A stretch of DNA of 64,000 nucleotides from Herbaspirillum sp. CF444 (GTDB lineage Bacteria; Pseudomonadota; Gammaproteobacteria; Burkholderiales; Burkholderiaceae_D), in NCBI RefSeq assembly GCF_000282135.1, contig NZ_AKJW01000059.1, positions 62,001 to 126,000 on the forward strand, written 5' to 3'. Both the position numbers and the translations under genes were made by a program. The stretch's first letter is position 1. Each line of letters opens with the position of its first letter. Shown here piece after piece: positions 32,185 to 41,104 of this stretch. The notes beneath the pieces are model-generated. The model was not told the origin of the DNA, did not search any database, and saw nothing but the letters and a program-made list of their open reading frames with translations.

Positions 32185-32664
32185 ATGAACAGACAACAGC
32201 CTTTCGACGTCGGCGCAGTCAGGGACGTGATTGCCGCGCGCCGCCACATGCCGGGCGCCATGCTGCCCATCCTCCACGGCATTCAGGACGCAGTAGGCTT
32301 CGTGCCGGCCGATGCGGTGCCGATGATCGCCGATGCGCTGAACGTATCGCGTGCGGAAGTGCATGGCGTGATTTCCTTCTATCATCACTTCCGCCAGCAG
32401 CCTGCCGGCCGGCATGTGGTGCAGGTTTGCCGTGCCGAAGCCTGCCAGGCGGTCGGTTCCGAAGCGCTGGCGAAGCATGCCGAGAAAGCGCTCGGTTGCG
32501 CTTTCCACGAAACCACTGCCGATGGCCGGTTTACGCTCGAACCTGTCTATTGCCTGGGCCTGTGCGCCTGCGGCCCGAATGTCGTGGTCGACGGCGAACT
32601 GCATGCACGCGTCGGCGCCGACAAGCTGGATCGCCTGCTGCAAGCCAAGCGAGGTGCGTCATGA
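32185..32664 (+). CDS. fdsG: NAD-dependent formate dehydrogenase gamma subunit (NuoE-like)
   Basis: 159 residues. The thioredoxin-like [2Fe-2S] ligands Cys82, Cys87, Cys123 and Cys127 (CRAEAC and CLGLC) match NuoE/FdsG. The start at 32185 has AGGAGA 9 bp ahead; a longer frame upstream lacks the family N-terminus. It is the first subunit gene in the fds operon, and the next gene overlaps its stop by 4 bp. FdsG and FdsB together form the diaphorase part that gives electrons from formate to NAD+. Confidence 0.92.
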   Translation: MNRQQPFDVGAVRDVIAARRHMPGAMLPILHGIQDAVGFVPADAVPMIADALNVSRAEVHGVISFYHHFRQQPAGRHVVQVCRAEACQAVGSEALAKHAEKALGCAFHETTADGRFTLEPVYCLGLCACGPNVVVDGELHARVGADKLDRLLQAKRGAS

Positions 32665-34214
32665 GTGTTGTGACTGTCTACGTTCCACGCGACTCCGCCG
32701 CCATTGCCCTGGGCGCCAATGAGGTCGCCGCCGCGATTTCCGGCGACGCGGAAAAGCGTGGTATTGAAATCGACATCGTGCGCAACGGATCGCGCGGCAT
32801 GTTCTGGCTGGAGCCTATGGTTGAAGTGGAGACCGCGCAAGGCCGTGTCGCTTACGGCCCGGTTGATCCTGCCGACGTGCCGGCGCTGTTCGACGCCGGT
32901 TTCCTGCAGGGCGGTTCGCACGCATTGACTCAAGGATTGACCGAAGAAATTCCTTACTTGAAGAATCAGGAGCGCCTGACCTTTGCGCGCGTCGGCATCA
33001 CCGATCCGGTGTCGCTGGACGACTATCTGGCGCACGAAGGCTATGCGGGGCTGAGGCGCGCCATCGCCATGGACGGCGCAGCCATCGTGCAGGAAGTCCT
33101 GGACTCCGGCCTGCGCGGACGCGGCGGCGCAGCGTTCCCGACCGGCATCAAATGGAAGACGGTGGCCAACGCGCAAGCAGCGCAGAAGTACATCGTCTGC
33201 AATGCCGACGAAGGCGACTCCGGCACCTTCTCCGACCGCATGGTGATGGAGGACGATCCTTTCGTGCTGATCGAGGGCATGTCGATTGCCGGTCTCGCCG
33301 TCGGCGCGACGCAGGGCTACATCTACGTGCGCTCCGAATATCCGCACGCGATCGTCGCGCTTAACGAGGCGATCGCCACGGCCAACCAGAACGGCTATCT
33401 GGGCGACAACATCCTCGGCTCGGGCAAAGCGTTCCGGCTGGAAGTGCGCATGGGCGCCGGCGCTTATATCTGCGGCGAAGAAACCGCCTTGCTGGAAAGC
33501 CTGGAGGGCAAGCGCGGCGTGGTGCGCGCCAAGCCGCCGCTGCCGGCGCTGGAGGGTTTGTTCGGCAAGCCGACCGTGATCAACAACGTGATCTCGCTGG
33601 CGACGGTGCCTGTCGTGCTGGCGCGCGGCGCGGCGTTTTACAAGAACTATGGCGTAGGCCGTTCGCACGGCACCTTGCCGTTTCAACTGGCGGGTAACGT
33701 CAAGCATGGCGGTCTGGTCGAGAAGGCCTTCGGCCTGAGTCTGCGCCAGCTGCTGGAAGACTTCGGCGGCGGCACCCTCAACGGCCGGCCGATCCGCGCG
33801 GTGCAGGTGGGCGGCCCATTGGGCGCCTACATGCCGCAGCAACAGCTCGACACGCCGCTGGACTATGAAGCCTTCGCCGCCATCGGCGCGATGGTCGGCC
33901 ACGGCGGCATGGTGGTGTTCGACGATAGCGTCGACATGGCGCAGCAGGCGCGCTATGCGATGGAGTTCTGCGCCATCGAATCCTGCGGCAAATGCACGCC
34001 ATGCCGCATCGGTTCGACCCGCGGCGTGGAGGTGATCGACAAGATCATTGCCAATGACAATCGTCCCCAGCAAGTGCATCTGCTGCGCGACCTGTGCGAC
34101 ACCATGCTCAACGGTTCGTTGTGCGCCATGGGCGGCCTGACGCCGTATCCGGTGCTGTCGGCGTTGAATCATTTTCCTGAAGACTTTGGTTCGCCGGCTG
34201 AAAAAGCCGCCTGA
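32661..34214 (+). CDS. fdsB: NAD-dependent formate dehydrogenase beta subunit (NuoF-like)
   Basis: 517 residues, starting at the ATG that overlaps the fdsG stop (ATGA). An N-terminal thioredoxin-like extension (MSVVTVYVPRDS) precedes the NuoF core: the FMN/NADH site GLRGRGGAAFPTGIKW and CNADEGDSGTFSDR, GAGAYICGEETALLESLEG, and the [4Fe-4S] ligands in ESCGKCTPCRIG with a later Cys (LCAMGG). It reduces NAD+ with electrons from the alpha subunit. Standard fds gene order. Confidence 0.94.
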   Translation: MSVVTVYVPRDSAAIALGANEVAAAISGDAEKRGIEIDIVRNGSRGMFWLEPMVEVETAQGRVAYGPVDPADVPALFDAGFLQGGSHALTQGLTEEIPYLKNQERLTFARVGITDPVSLDDYLAHEGYAGLRRAIAMDGAAIVQEVLDSGLRGRGGAAFPTGIKWKTVANAQAAQKYIVCNADEGDSGTFSDRMVMEDDPFVLIEGMSIAGLAVGATQGYIYVRSEYPHAIVALNEAIATANQNGYLGDNILGSGKAFRLEVRMGAGAYICGEETALLESLEGKRGVVRAKPPLPALEGLFGKPTVINNVISLATVPVVLARGAAFYKNYGVGRSHGTLPFQLAGNVKHGGLVEKAFGLSLRQLLEDFGGGTLNGRPIRAVQVGGPLGAYMPQQQLDTPLDYEAFAAIGAMVGHGGMVVFDDSVDMAQQARYAMEFCAIESCGKCTPCRIGSTRGVEVIDKIIANDNRPQQVHLLRDLCDTMLNGSLCAMGGLTPYPVLSALNHFPEDFGSPAEKAA

Positions 34215-34252
34215 ACCTTATTCGCTTACGCATTCAGCAAGGAGTTGTTGTC

Positions 34253-37132
34253 ATGAACCAGCTCAACGAAACAGATTACGGCACGCCGGAGCGCCTCTCG
34301 GAAGCTGAAGTCACCCTGGAAATCGACGGCGTCGCGGTCACAGTGCCGGCCGGCACCTCGGTCATGCGCGCGGCGGTGGAAGCAGGCATCAACGTGCCCA
34401 AGCTGTGCGCCACCGACAGCCTGGAACCTTTCGGTTCCTGCCGCCTGTGCCTGGTCGAGATCGAAGGCAAGGACGGCCGCAAGATGAAGGGTTATCCGGC
34501 CTCGTGCACCACGCCGTGCGAAGCGGGCATGAAGGTGCAGACGCAGACGCCGAAGCTGGCCGACATCCGGCGCGGCGTGATGGAACTGTATATCTCCGAC
34601 CATCCGCTCGACTGCCTGACGTGCCCGACCAACGGCAATTGCGAACTGCAGGACATGGCAGGCGCCGTCGGCCTGCGCGAAGTGCGCTACGGCTACGAAG
34701 GGGACAACCATCTCGAGATGAAGAAGGATGAATCCAATCCTTACTTCACCTACGATCCCTCCAAATGCATCGTCTGCAACCGCTGCGTGCGCGCCTGCGA
34801 AGAAACGCAAGGCACTTTCGCGCTGACCATCAACGGCCGCGGCTTCGAGTCGCGCGTGTCGGCCGGGCAGATGGACAGCTTCATGGAGTCCGAATGCGTT
34901 TCGTGCGGAGCCTGCGTGCAAGCCTGCCCGACCGCGACGCTGACCGAGAAGACCGTGATCATGATGGGCCAGGCCGAGCACAGCAAGGTCACCACCTGCG
35001 CCTATTGCGGCGTGGGTTGTTCGTTCAAGGCCGAGATGAAGGGCAACGAAGTGGTACGCATGGTGCCGTACAAGGACGGCAAGGCCAACCACGGCCACTC
35101 CTGCGTCAAGGGACGCTTCGCCTGGGGCTATGCGACGCACAAGGATCGCATCACCAAGCCGATGATCCGCAGCAAGATCAGCGATCCATGGCGCGAAGTG
35201 TCGTGGGAAGAAGCGCTCACTTATGCCGCCAGTGAATTCCGTCGCATCCAGGCCAGGCACGGCAAGGATTCCATCGGCGGCATCACTTCGTCGCGCTGCA
35301 CCAACGAAGAAACCTACCTGGTGCAAAAGCTGGTGCGCGCCGCCTTCGGCAACAACAACGTCGATACCTGCGCGCGCGTCTGCCATTCGCCGACCGGCTA
35401 TGGCTTGAAGCAGACCTTGGGCGAATCGGCCGGCACCCAGACTTTCGATTCCGTGATGAAGTCCGACGTCATCATGATCATCGGCGCCAATCCGGCGTCG
35501 GCGCATCCGGTGTTTGCTTCGCAGATGAAGCGCCGCCTGCGCCAGGGCGCCAAACTGATCGTCATTGATCCGCGCACCACGGAGATGGTCAAGTCGCCGC
35601 ACGTCCAGGCCGACTATCACCTCAAGCTGCGTCCCGGCACCAACGTCGCGGTGATCACCGCGCTGGCGCACGTGATCATGTCCGAAGGCCTGCAAAGCGA
35701 GGAATACATCCGCGAACGCTGCGACGTGAAGTCCTACGAGCAATGGAAAGAGTTCGTGCTGCGTCCGGACAACTCGCCGGAAGCCATGGCCGAAGTGTGC
35801 GGCGTGCCGGCGGAAGAGTTGCGCGGCGCCGCGCGTTTGTTCGCCACCGGCGGCAACGGCGCGATCTACTACGGTCTGGGCGTGACCGAACATGCGCAAG
35901 GTTCGACCATGGTGATCGGCATCGCCAACCTGGCGATGGCCACCGGCAACGTCGGCCGCGAAGGCGTCGGCGTCAATCCGCTGCGCGGCCAGAACAACGT
36001 GCAGGGCTCCTGCGACATGGGCTCGTTCCCGCATGAACTGCCGGGTTATCGCCATATCTCGGATTCGACGGTGCGCTCGCAATTCGAGCAGGCCTGGGGC
36101 GTGACGCTCAATCCCGAGCCGGGCCTGCGCATCCCCAACATGTTCGATGCTGCGCTCGACGGCAGTTTCAAGGGACTGTATTGCGAAGGCGAAGACATCG
36201 TCCAGTCCGATCCGAACACCCAGCACGTTGCCGCCGCCTTGCAGGAGATGGAATGCATCGTGGTGCAGGATTTGTTCCTCAACGAGACCGCCAAGTACGC
36301 GCACGTCTTCCTGCCCGGTTCGTCCTTCCTCGAAAAGGACGGCACCTTCACCAACGCCGAGCGCCGCATCTCGCGCGTGCGCAAGGTGATGCCGTCGAAG
36401 TCGGGCAAGTCCGACTGGGAAGTCACGGTGGCGCTGGCCGAAGCACTCGGCTACCCGATGCCGTACAATCATCCGTCGGAAATCATGGACGAGATCGCGG
36501 CCCTGACGCCGAGTTTCCATGGCGTCAGTTACGACAAGCTGGAGCGCCTCGGCAGCATCCAGTGGCCATGCAACGAAGCCGCGCCGGAAGGCACGCCGAT
36601 CATGCACATCGGCAGCTTCATCCGCGGCAAGGGCAAGTTCCTCAATACACAGTACTTCGCCACCGACGAGAAGGTGACGCAGCGTTATCCGCTGATCCTG
36701 ACCACCGGCCGCATCCTGTCGCAATACAACGTCGGCGCCCAGACGCGCCGTACCGAGAATTCGCAGTGGCACGATGAAGATCGCCTGGAAATCCATCCGC
36801 ACGATGCCGAAGATCGCGGCGTGCGCGAAGGCGACTGGGTAGGCATTGAATCGCGCGCCGGGCAGACGGTGTTGCGCGCCACGGTGACCGAGCGGGTGCA
36901 GCCGGGAGTGGTCTACACCACGTTCCACTTCCCCGAGTCGGGCGCCAACGTGATTACCACCGACAACTCGGACTGGGCGACCAACTGTCCGGAATACAAG
37001 GTGACGGCGGTGCAGGTCCTGCCGGTATCGCAGCCGTCCGAATGGCAGCAGCATTACGAACAGTTCAATCGCGAACAGCTCGGTTTGTTGAAAGGCGAGA
37101 AGGCGAGTACCGAGCCGTTGGTAACGAAATGA
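34253..37132 (+). CDS. fdsA: NAD-dependent formate dehydrogenase alpha subunit, molybdenum type
   Basis: 959 residues. Clusters in order: [2Fe-2S] (Cys52, Cys63, Cys66, Cys85), NuoG-like His117/Cys121/Cys124/Cys130, two ferredoxin-type [4Fe-4S] (Cys172-175-178-182 and Cys215-218-221-225), and [4Fe-4S] at Cys249-252-256-284. The bis-MGD domain has active-site Cys377 followed by His378 (VCHSPTGYG), so the enzyme uses cysteine, not selenocysteine. It oxidises formate to CO2 in the cytoplasm. 38 bp separate it from fdsB, with AAGGAG ahead of the start. Confidence 0.95.
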   Translation: MNQLNETDYGTPERLSEAEVTLEIDGVAVTVPAGTSVMRAAVEAGINVPKLCATDSLEPFGSCRLCLVEIEGKDGRKMKGYPASCTTPCEAGMKVQTQTPKLADIRRGVMELYISDHPLDCLTCPTNGNCELQDMAGAVGLREVRYGYEGDNHLEMKKDESNPYFTYDPSKCIVCNRCVRACEETQGTFALTINGRGFESRVSAGQMDSFMESECVSCGACVQACPTATLTEKTVIMMGQAEHSKVTTCAYCGVGCSFKAEMKGNEVVRMVPYKDGKANHGHSCVKGRFAWGYATHKDRITKPMIRSKISDPWREVSWEEALTYAASEFRRIQARHGKDSIGGITSSRCTNEETYLVQKLVRAAFGNNNVDTCARVCHSPTGYGLKQTLGESAGTQTFDSVMKSDVIMIIGANPASAHPVFASQMKRRLRQGAKLIVIDPRTTEMVKSPHVQADYHLKLRPGTNVAVITALAHVIMSEGLQSEEYIRERCDVKSYEQWKEFVLRPDNSPEAMAEVCGVPAEELRGAARLFATGGNGAIYYGLGVTEHAQGSTMVIGIANLAMATGNVGREGVGVNPLRGQNNVQGSCDMGSFPHELPGYRHISDSTVRSQFEQAWGVTLNPEPGLRIPNMFDAALDGSFKGLYCEGEDIVQSDPNTQHVAAALQEMECIVVQDLFLNETAKYAHVFLPGSSFLEKDGTFTNAERRISRVRKVMPSKSGKSDWEVTVALAEALGYPMPYNHPSEIMDEIAALTPSFHGVSYDKLERLGSIQWPCNEAAPEGTPIMHIGSFIRGKGKFLNTQYFATDEKVTQRYPLILTTGRILSQYNVGAQTRRTENSQWHDEDRLEIHPHDAEDRGVREGDWVGIESRAGQTVLRATVTERVQPGVVYTTFHFPESGANVITTDNSDWATNCPEYKVTAVQVLPVSQPSEWQQHYEQFNREQLGLLKGEKASTEPLVTK

Positions 37133-37140
37133 ATTCAAGC

Positions 37141-37233
37141 CGTCGTCCTGACGAAAGTCAGGACCCAGCGTCGTTATCAGGTAGTTGATGCTGCGCTGAC
37201 GACACTGGGTCCCAGCGTGCGCTGGGACGACAT
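37141..37233. repeat. REP-doublet/REPIN-like palindromic element, copy A
   Basis: Two small hairpins (GTCCTGAC GAAA GTCAGGAC and GTCCCAGC GTGC GCTGGGAC) in inverse orientation flank about 40 bp; the outer arms are complementary (CGTCGTCC...CAGCGTCG with CGACACTGG...GGACGACA). The layout matches the element at 40896-40998. It lies between fdsA and fdhD inside the operon. Confidence 0.75.
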
Positions 37234-37296
37234 GGATTGTTTTGCCGTGTTTTGTTTTTTTGAATGGTAGAAAACAGGTTTGAAAGAAGATCAGCA

Positions 37297-38130
37297 ATGA
37301 ATGCATGTCCTATCCCATCGTCGGCAGACACGGAATTCGTCACGGCGGCGCGGGTCGAGGTGGAGAAGTGGCGCGACGGCCAACGTGAAGTCGTCGCCGA
37401 CGTCGTCGCCGAAGAGGTGCCGATCGCGCTCGAATACAACGGCATCTCGCACGCCGTGATGATGGCGACGCCGGCCGATCTGGAAGACTTTGCGCTGGGC
37501 TTTTCATTGACCGAAGGCATACTTGCCGACCGGAGCGAACTCTACGATTGCGACATCGTACCGGGCGCGGAAGGTATTCAGGTGCAGATGAATGTCGCCA
37601 CCGAGCGCTTCGTCGCCCTGAAGGAAAAGCGGCGCAACCTGACCGGTCGCACCGGCTGCGGTTTATGTGGTGCGGAAACGCTGGAGCAGGCCGTGCGCCA
37701 TCCGGCGGCGGTGCAAGCCGACGCGCTGCGCTTTTCCGCCGACACGCTGCATGCCGCGCTGGAGGCCATGCAGGCGCAACAGCAATTGCAGCAACAGACC
37801 GGCGCCACGCATGCGGCCGCATGGTTGGGCCGTGACGGCAAGATCAAGCTGGTGCGCGAAGACGTCGGGCGCCACAACGCGCTCGACAAACTGATTGGCG
37901 CGCTGGCGGAAGACCGGCAGGATTTTTCGGCGGGCGCGGTCATCATCACCAGCCGCGCCAGTTATGAAATGGTGCAAAAGGCGGCCACCGTCGGCATCGG
38001 TTTCATTGCCGCGATTTCGGCGCCGACCGCACTGGCGATCCGCCTGGCCAAGGAAACCGACGTAACGCTGATCGGTTTCGTGCGCCGGCAAGGACATGTC
38101 GTCTATGCAGGGCCGCATCGTCTGACCTGA
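37297..38130 (+). CDS. fdhD: Formate dehydrogenase accessory sulfurtransferase FdhD (FdsC)
   Basis: 277 residues from the ATG at 37297, which has GAAAGAAGA ahead (an ATG at 37264 is an alternative). The sulfur-carrying Cys121-Gly-Leu-Cys124 pair sits in TGCGLCGAE. Later blocks EDVGRHNALDKLIG and SRASYEMVQKA are typical. FdhD moves sulfur from a cysteine desulfurase to the molybdenum cofactor of formate dehydrogenase, and is required for activity. The position after fdsA matches the fds gene order in Cupriavidus, where it is called fdsC. Confidence 0.93.
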   Translation: MNACPIPSSADTEFVTAARVEVEKWRDGQREVVADVVAEEVPIALEYNGISHAVMMATPADLEDFALGFSLTEGILADRSELYDCDIVPGAEGIQVQMNVATERFVALKEKRRNLTGRTGCGLCGAETLEQAVRHPAAVQADALRFSADTLHAALEAMQAQQQLQQQTGATHAAAWLGRDGKIKLVREDVGRHNALDKLIGALAEDRQDFSAGAVIITSRASYEMVQKAATVGIGFIAAISAPTALAIRLAKETDVTLIGFVRRQGHVVYAGPHRLT

Positions 38131-38160
38131 CAACAATATTCCCATACGAGACGACACATC

Positions 38161-38391
38161 ATGAACCTCCCGCACCTGATCAAGATGGCAAACCAGATCG
38201 GCGCTTTCTTCTCCACCATGCCTGACCGCGCGCAGGCGGAGCATGATCTGGCGGCGCATCTCAAACGCTTCTGGGAACCCCGCATGCGCCGCGCCTTGCT
38301 GGAATACGTCGAGCAAGAGGGCGGTTCGGAACTCAGTGAGATCGTGCTGGTGACGGTGAAGTCGCATGCCGCCGATTTGCAGCCGGCCTGA
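38161..38391 (+). CDS. fdsD: Formate dehydrogenase delta subunit
   Basis: 76 residues, soluble and helical (LIKMANQIGAFFSTMP; FWEPRMRRALLEYVEQEGG). This is the small FdsD protein that ends fds operons, needed for assembly or stability of the complex. It starts 30 bp after fdhD. Completes fdsGBA-C-D. Confidence 0.88.
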   Translation: MNLPHLIKMANQIGAFFSTMPDRAQAEHDLAAHLKRFWEPRMRRALLEYVEQEGGSELSEIVLVTVKSHAADLQPA

Positions 38392-38587
38392 TTGTCTTGC
38401 AGCCTCTTGCTTGCAATGACGATTTGCGGCGAGGCAGCATACGTGTTTTCCATTCTCAGAAGCGGTATCGCAAAGCGGGTATTTAGGATTTGAAATGCCG
38501 CTCTGCACCAATTTCCTGACGCGCATATTTATGCGTCACGGCCTTTTCCGTTCATCCTTTTTCATCAAAATTTTCATGTGAAATAGT

Positions 38588-38616
38588 TTGCAAAAGGATT
38601 TTTGCGCTGCTATCTT
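38588..38616 (+). promoter_or_regulatory. Promoter of the LacI-family regulator gene
   Basis: TTGCAA, exactly 17 bp, TATCTT. The operator below begins on the last bases of the -10 box. Confidence 0.65.
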
Positions 38617-38630
38617 GGAACCGGTTCCAA
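38615..38630. promoter_or_regulatory. LacI-type operator 1
   Basis: TTGGAACCGGTTCCAA, a perfect palindrome with the central CG typical of LacI-family sites. It overlaps the -10 region, so binding would block the regulator's own promoter. It resembles TGAAACCGGTTTCA, reported for PtxS of Pseudomonas. Confidence 0.8.
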
Positions 38631-38736
38631 AGATTCGCATAAAAAATAGAAACCTGGGAACCCGCAGGCAAATCAGCAGATGTATCGCTAGATAACAATC
38701 AACGATTTGGCAGGTAGAGTGAGACAAAAATCCAAT

Positions 38737-39816
38737 ATGCAGCACACGCGCAGCGTTGGCGCGGGCAGGGTGACGATTGCCCAGGTCGCGCGCGAGGCGG
38801 GTGTGTCGAAGACCAGTATTTCCCGGTATCTCGGCGGCGAGCTCGATGCGTTGTCGGAGCACTTGCGCGAACAGATTCGCAGCACGATCGCCCGGCTCGG
38901 CTATCAGCCCAGCCAGATGGCGCGCGGGCTCAAAGGCGGACGCACGCGGCTCATCGGAATGCTGGTGGCGGATATCCTGAATCCGTATTCGGTCGCCGTG
39001 CTGAACGGCGCCGAAGCAGCCTGCCAAGAGCACGGCTATACGCTGATGTTATGTAACACGGGCAATGACGAGAAGCGCGAGCAGCAATCGCTGGCGGCGC
39101 TGCATTCGTACAGCGTGGAAGGTCTGCTGTTCAATACGCAAGGACGCAATGTCACGCCGTTGAAGGAGTTGGGGCGCGTGGCGTTTCCGGTGGTGTTGCT
39201 GGACCGGCGCATCGACGGCTGCGATTTCGATCTGGTCGGACTCGACAACGTCAGGGCGGCGCGCATGGCGACCGAACATTTGCTGGCGAGCGGCTATACC
39301 GATATCGGGCTGGTGGTGCAGCCTCTGTATGGCGTCAGTTCGCGTCAGGGGCGGCAAGCGGGATTCCTGCAGGCGCTGGCTGAAAAGCCCGCCAGTCATG
39401 GCGAAACGCTGGAAGTGCACATTGATCAACCCGGTCACGTTGCTGCGATGCTGCAGGATTTCCTGAAGCGCCGAAAGGCAAAACGTGGCGCAGGAAAAGT
39501 GGCGATTCTGGCCGGCAACGGCATGGTGTCATTGCAAATTGCGCTGGCGCTGCAAAGCATGAAGTTGCGTTTTCCCGAAGACATCGGCTTGCTGTGTTTC
39601 GACGAGTTGTCGTGGTCGCCGCTGGTGGGCAGCGGCATCAGCACGATCGAGCAGCCGACGTATGAGATCGGTTTTGCCGCGATTGAACGTCTGCTTGCGC
39701 GCATCCATGGAGAGCGCGCGCCGCGCCGCGAAATCCTGTTGGACGGCCGCCTGATTTTGCGCGGTTCAAGTCAGGCTGGAGCTACGAGCGCAGCAACGAG
39801 AGATAGTATTTTTTAA
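38737..39816 (+). CDS. LacI-family transcriptional regulator (PtxS/KguR-like)
   Basis: 359 residues. The helix-turn-helix is TIAQVAREAGVSKTSISRYLGG (about 13-34), followed by the hinge and a type 1 PBP-like effector domain (LIGMLVADILNPYSVAVLNGAEAACQ; GLDNVRAARMATEHLLASGYTDIG; STIEQPTYEIGFAA). The ATG at 38737 is used here, but GTG 38719 (with AGGTAGA ahead) is possible. It is the first gene of a putative 2-ketogluconate unit, so the effector may be 2-ketogluconate, as for PtxS. Two nearby palindromes (38615 and 39821) are its probable sites. Confidence 0.85.
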   Translation: MQHTRSVGAGRVTIAQVAREAGVSKTSISRYLGGELDALSEHLREQIRSTIARLGYQPSQMARGLKGGRTRLIGMLVADILNPYSVAVLNGAEAACQEHGYTLMLCNTGNDEKREQQSLAALHSYSVEGLLFNTQGRNVTPLKELGRVAFPVVLLDRRIDGCDFDLVGLDNVRAARMATEHLLASGYTDIGLVVQPLYGVSSRQGRQAGFLQALAEKPASHGETLEVHIDQPGHVAAMLQDFLKRRKAKRGAGKVAILAGNGMVSLQIALALQSMKLRFPEDIGLLCFDELSWSPLVGSGISTIEQPTYEIGFAAIERLLARIHGERAPRREILLDGRLILRGSSQAGATSAATRDSIF

Positions 39817-39820
39817 CGAT

Positions 39821-39838
39821 TCTGGAACCGATACCAGA
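39821..39838. promoter_or_regulatory. LacI-type operator 2
   Basis: TCTGGAACCGATACCAGA, an imperfect palindrome sharing TGGAACCG with operator 1. It is in the spacer before the ABC transporter operon, 200 bp ahead of its first start codon. Confidence 0.7.
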
Positions 39839-40039
39839 GACAAGGACTGCACGAGCGATGCAGAACTGCACAGAAGAATCGGACGGCAAGGCAACGCAGC
39901 CCGATATAAAAACATAAGCAAAAACAAACTGAAAAATAAGCTGTAAAGAAGAGACGCAGTGAAGAGGGCGCAAGCCATTTATTGAGGATGTTTGCAAGTT
40001 GCTTCTATCCGGGGCGATGCGCAAAAAAGGAGACAAGTC

Positions 40040-40846
40040 ATGAGCATCAAAAAACTGTTCAGCACCAAATTCGCCGCGCTGGCCCTGGTTGCGGCCTGCG
40101 CCGCCGGCGCAGCCGTCAGCGCCAGCGCGCAAACCGTGGCCGACCTGATCAAGAAGGGCAAGGTCACCATCGGCGTCGTCAGCGGCACGCCGCCGTTCGG
40201 CAGCGTCGACGCCAAGGGCGAACCGATCGGCTACGACGTCGACGTTGCCAACCTGATCGGCAAGTATCTGGGCCTGTCGGTGGAAATCGTGCCGCTGGTG
40301 CCGCCGGCACGTATCCCCGCGCTGGAGTCCGGCAAGGTCGATTTCCTGGTGGCGACACTGGCGCCGACGCCTGAACGCGCCAAATCGGTCATGTTCACGA
40401 TTCCTTACAGCGGCTTTGAGTTGTCCATCGTCGGTCCGGTCGGTTCCAAGTTCAAGACGCTGAACGATCTGGTCAAGAAGAAAGTCGGCGTTTCGCGCGG
40501 CAGCACCAACGATACGGCACTGACGCGTCTGGCGCCTGCCGGCACCGTGCTGGTCCGCTTTGAAGACGACTCGACCGTGACGCAGGCTCTGTTGAGCGGC
40601 CAGGTCGATGCGATCTCGATCCCGAACACCATGGCCAACGAAATCGTGAAGACGCGCGGCGCCGGCAAGATCGACGTGAAGTTCCCGTACTCGGTGCAAC
40701 CGAACTCGATGACCGTGCGTAAAGGCGCTTTCGACCTGCAGCAATGGCTCAACAACTTCATCTATTACGTCAAGCTGAACGGCGAACTGGATGCGATCTC
40801 GCGCAAGTGGGCGGGCTCGCCGCTGCCGAACCTGCCGGTATTTTAA
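40040..40846 (+). CDS. ABC transporter substrate-binding protein, polar-amino-acid type (likely 2-ketogluconate)
   Basis: 268 residues from the ATG at 40040 with AAAGGAGAC ahead. A signal peptide ends at about residue 30 (ASA-QTV). It is a family 3 PBP: VTIGVVSGTPPFGSVDAKGEPIGYDVDVANLIG, the carboxylate-binding Arg in TPERAKSV and VGVSRGSTND. In amino-acid binders an Asp in the DAxxxD segment near the end holds the alpha-amino group; here that stretch reads VDAISIPNTMA, without the Asp. This fits a carboxylated substrate lacking an amino group. First gene of the operon. Confidence 0.78.
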   Translation: MSIKKLFSTKFAALALVAACAAGAAVSASAQTVADLIKKGKVTIGVVSGTPPFGSVDAKGEPIGYDVDVANLIGKYLGLSVEIVPLVPPARIPALESGKVDFLVATLAPTPERAKSVMFTIPYSGFELSIVGPVGSKFKTLNDLVKKKVGVSRGSTNDTALTRLAPAGTVLVRFEDDSTVTQALLSGQVDAISIPNTMANEIVKTRGAGKIDVKFPYSVQPNSMTVRKGAFDLQQWLNNFIYYVKLNGELDAISRKWAGSPLPNLPVF

Positions 40847-40895
40847 GAAACGTTTAACGAATCCGGATCTCGATCCAGTCTGCGAATTTAACAGC

Positions 40896-40998
40896 ACGTC
40901 GTCCCAGCGAAAGCTGGGACCCAGTGTCGTGAACAGGCGATCGGCAAGTTCGTCGCAGCCGCCAACGTCGCTGGGTTCCGGCTTTCGCCGGAACGACA
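40896..40998. repeat. REP-doublet/REPIN-like palindromic element, copy B
   Basis: Hairpin GTCCCAGC GAAA GCTGGGAC on the left and TTCCGGC TTTC GCCGGAA on the right flank about 50 bp. Same arrangement as copy A at 37141. It sits between the substrate-binding gene and its first permease gene. Confidence 0.75.
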
Positions 40999-41104
40999 AG
41001 TTATTGACAGGCGTCGGTGGCCATTTGTCGCCAACCGTGATCCGGATGTTTCCGCCGACCGTTGCAACTTCATGGCGGTTCGGCGCATCGGCAAGGAGTA
41101 GACG

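Larger units (their letters stand above)
38392..38736. other. Intergenic region with the LacI promoter and operator
   Basis: 345 bp without a gene. It contains an inverted repeat TGACGC..GCGTCA (about 38517-38538), a near-consensus promoter (38588-38616) and an operator palindrome (38615-38630). Confidence 0.6.

Noticed and set aside
35370..35400. Selenocysteine in formate dehydrogenase
   Set aside because: The active-site codon is TGC (Cys), with no in-frame TGA.
34226..37306. A 1026-codon open frame on the minus strand opposite fdsA
   Set aside because: It is the antisense shadow of a GC-rich gene; the translation is His/Arg/Ala-rich without any domain, and fdsA on the plus strand is unambiguous.
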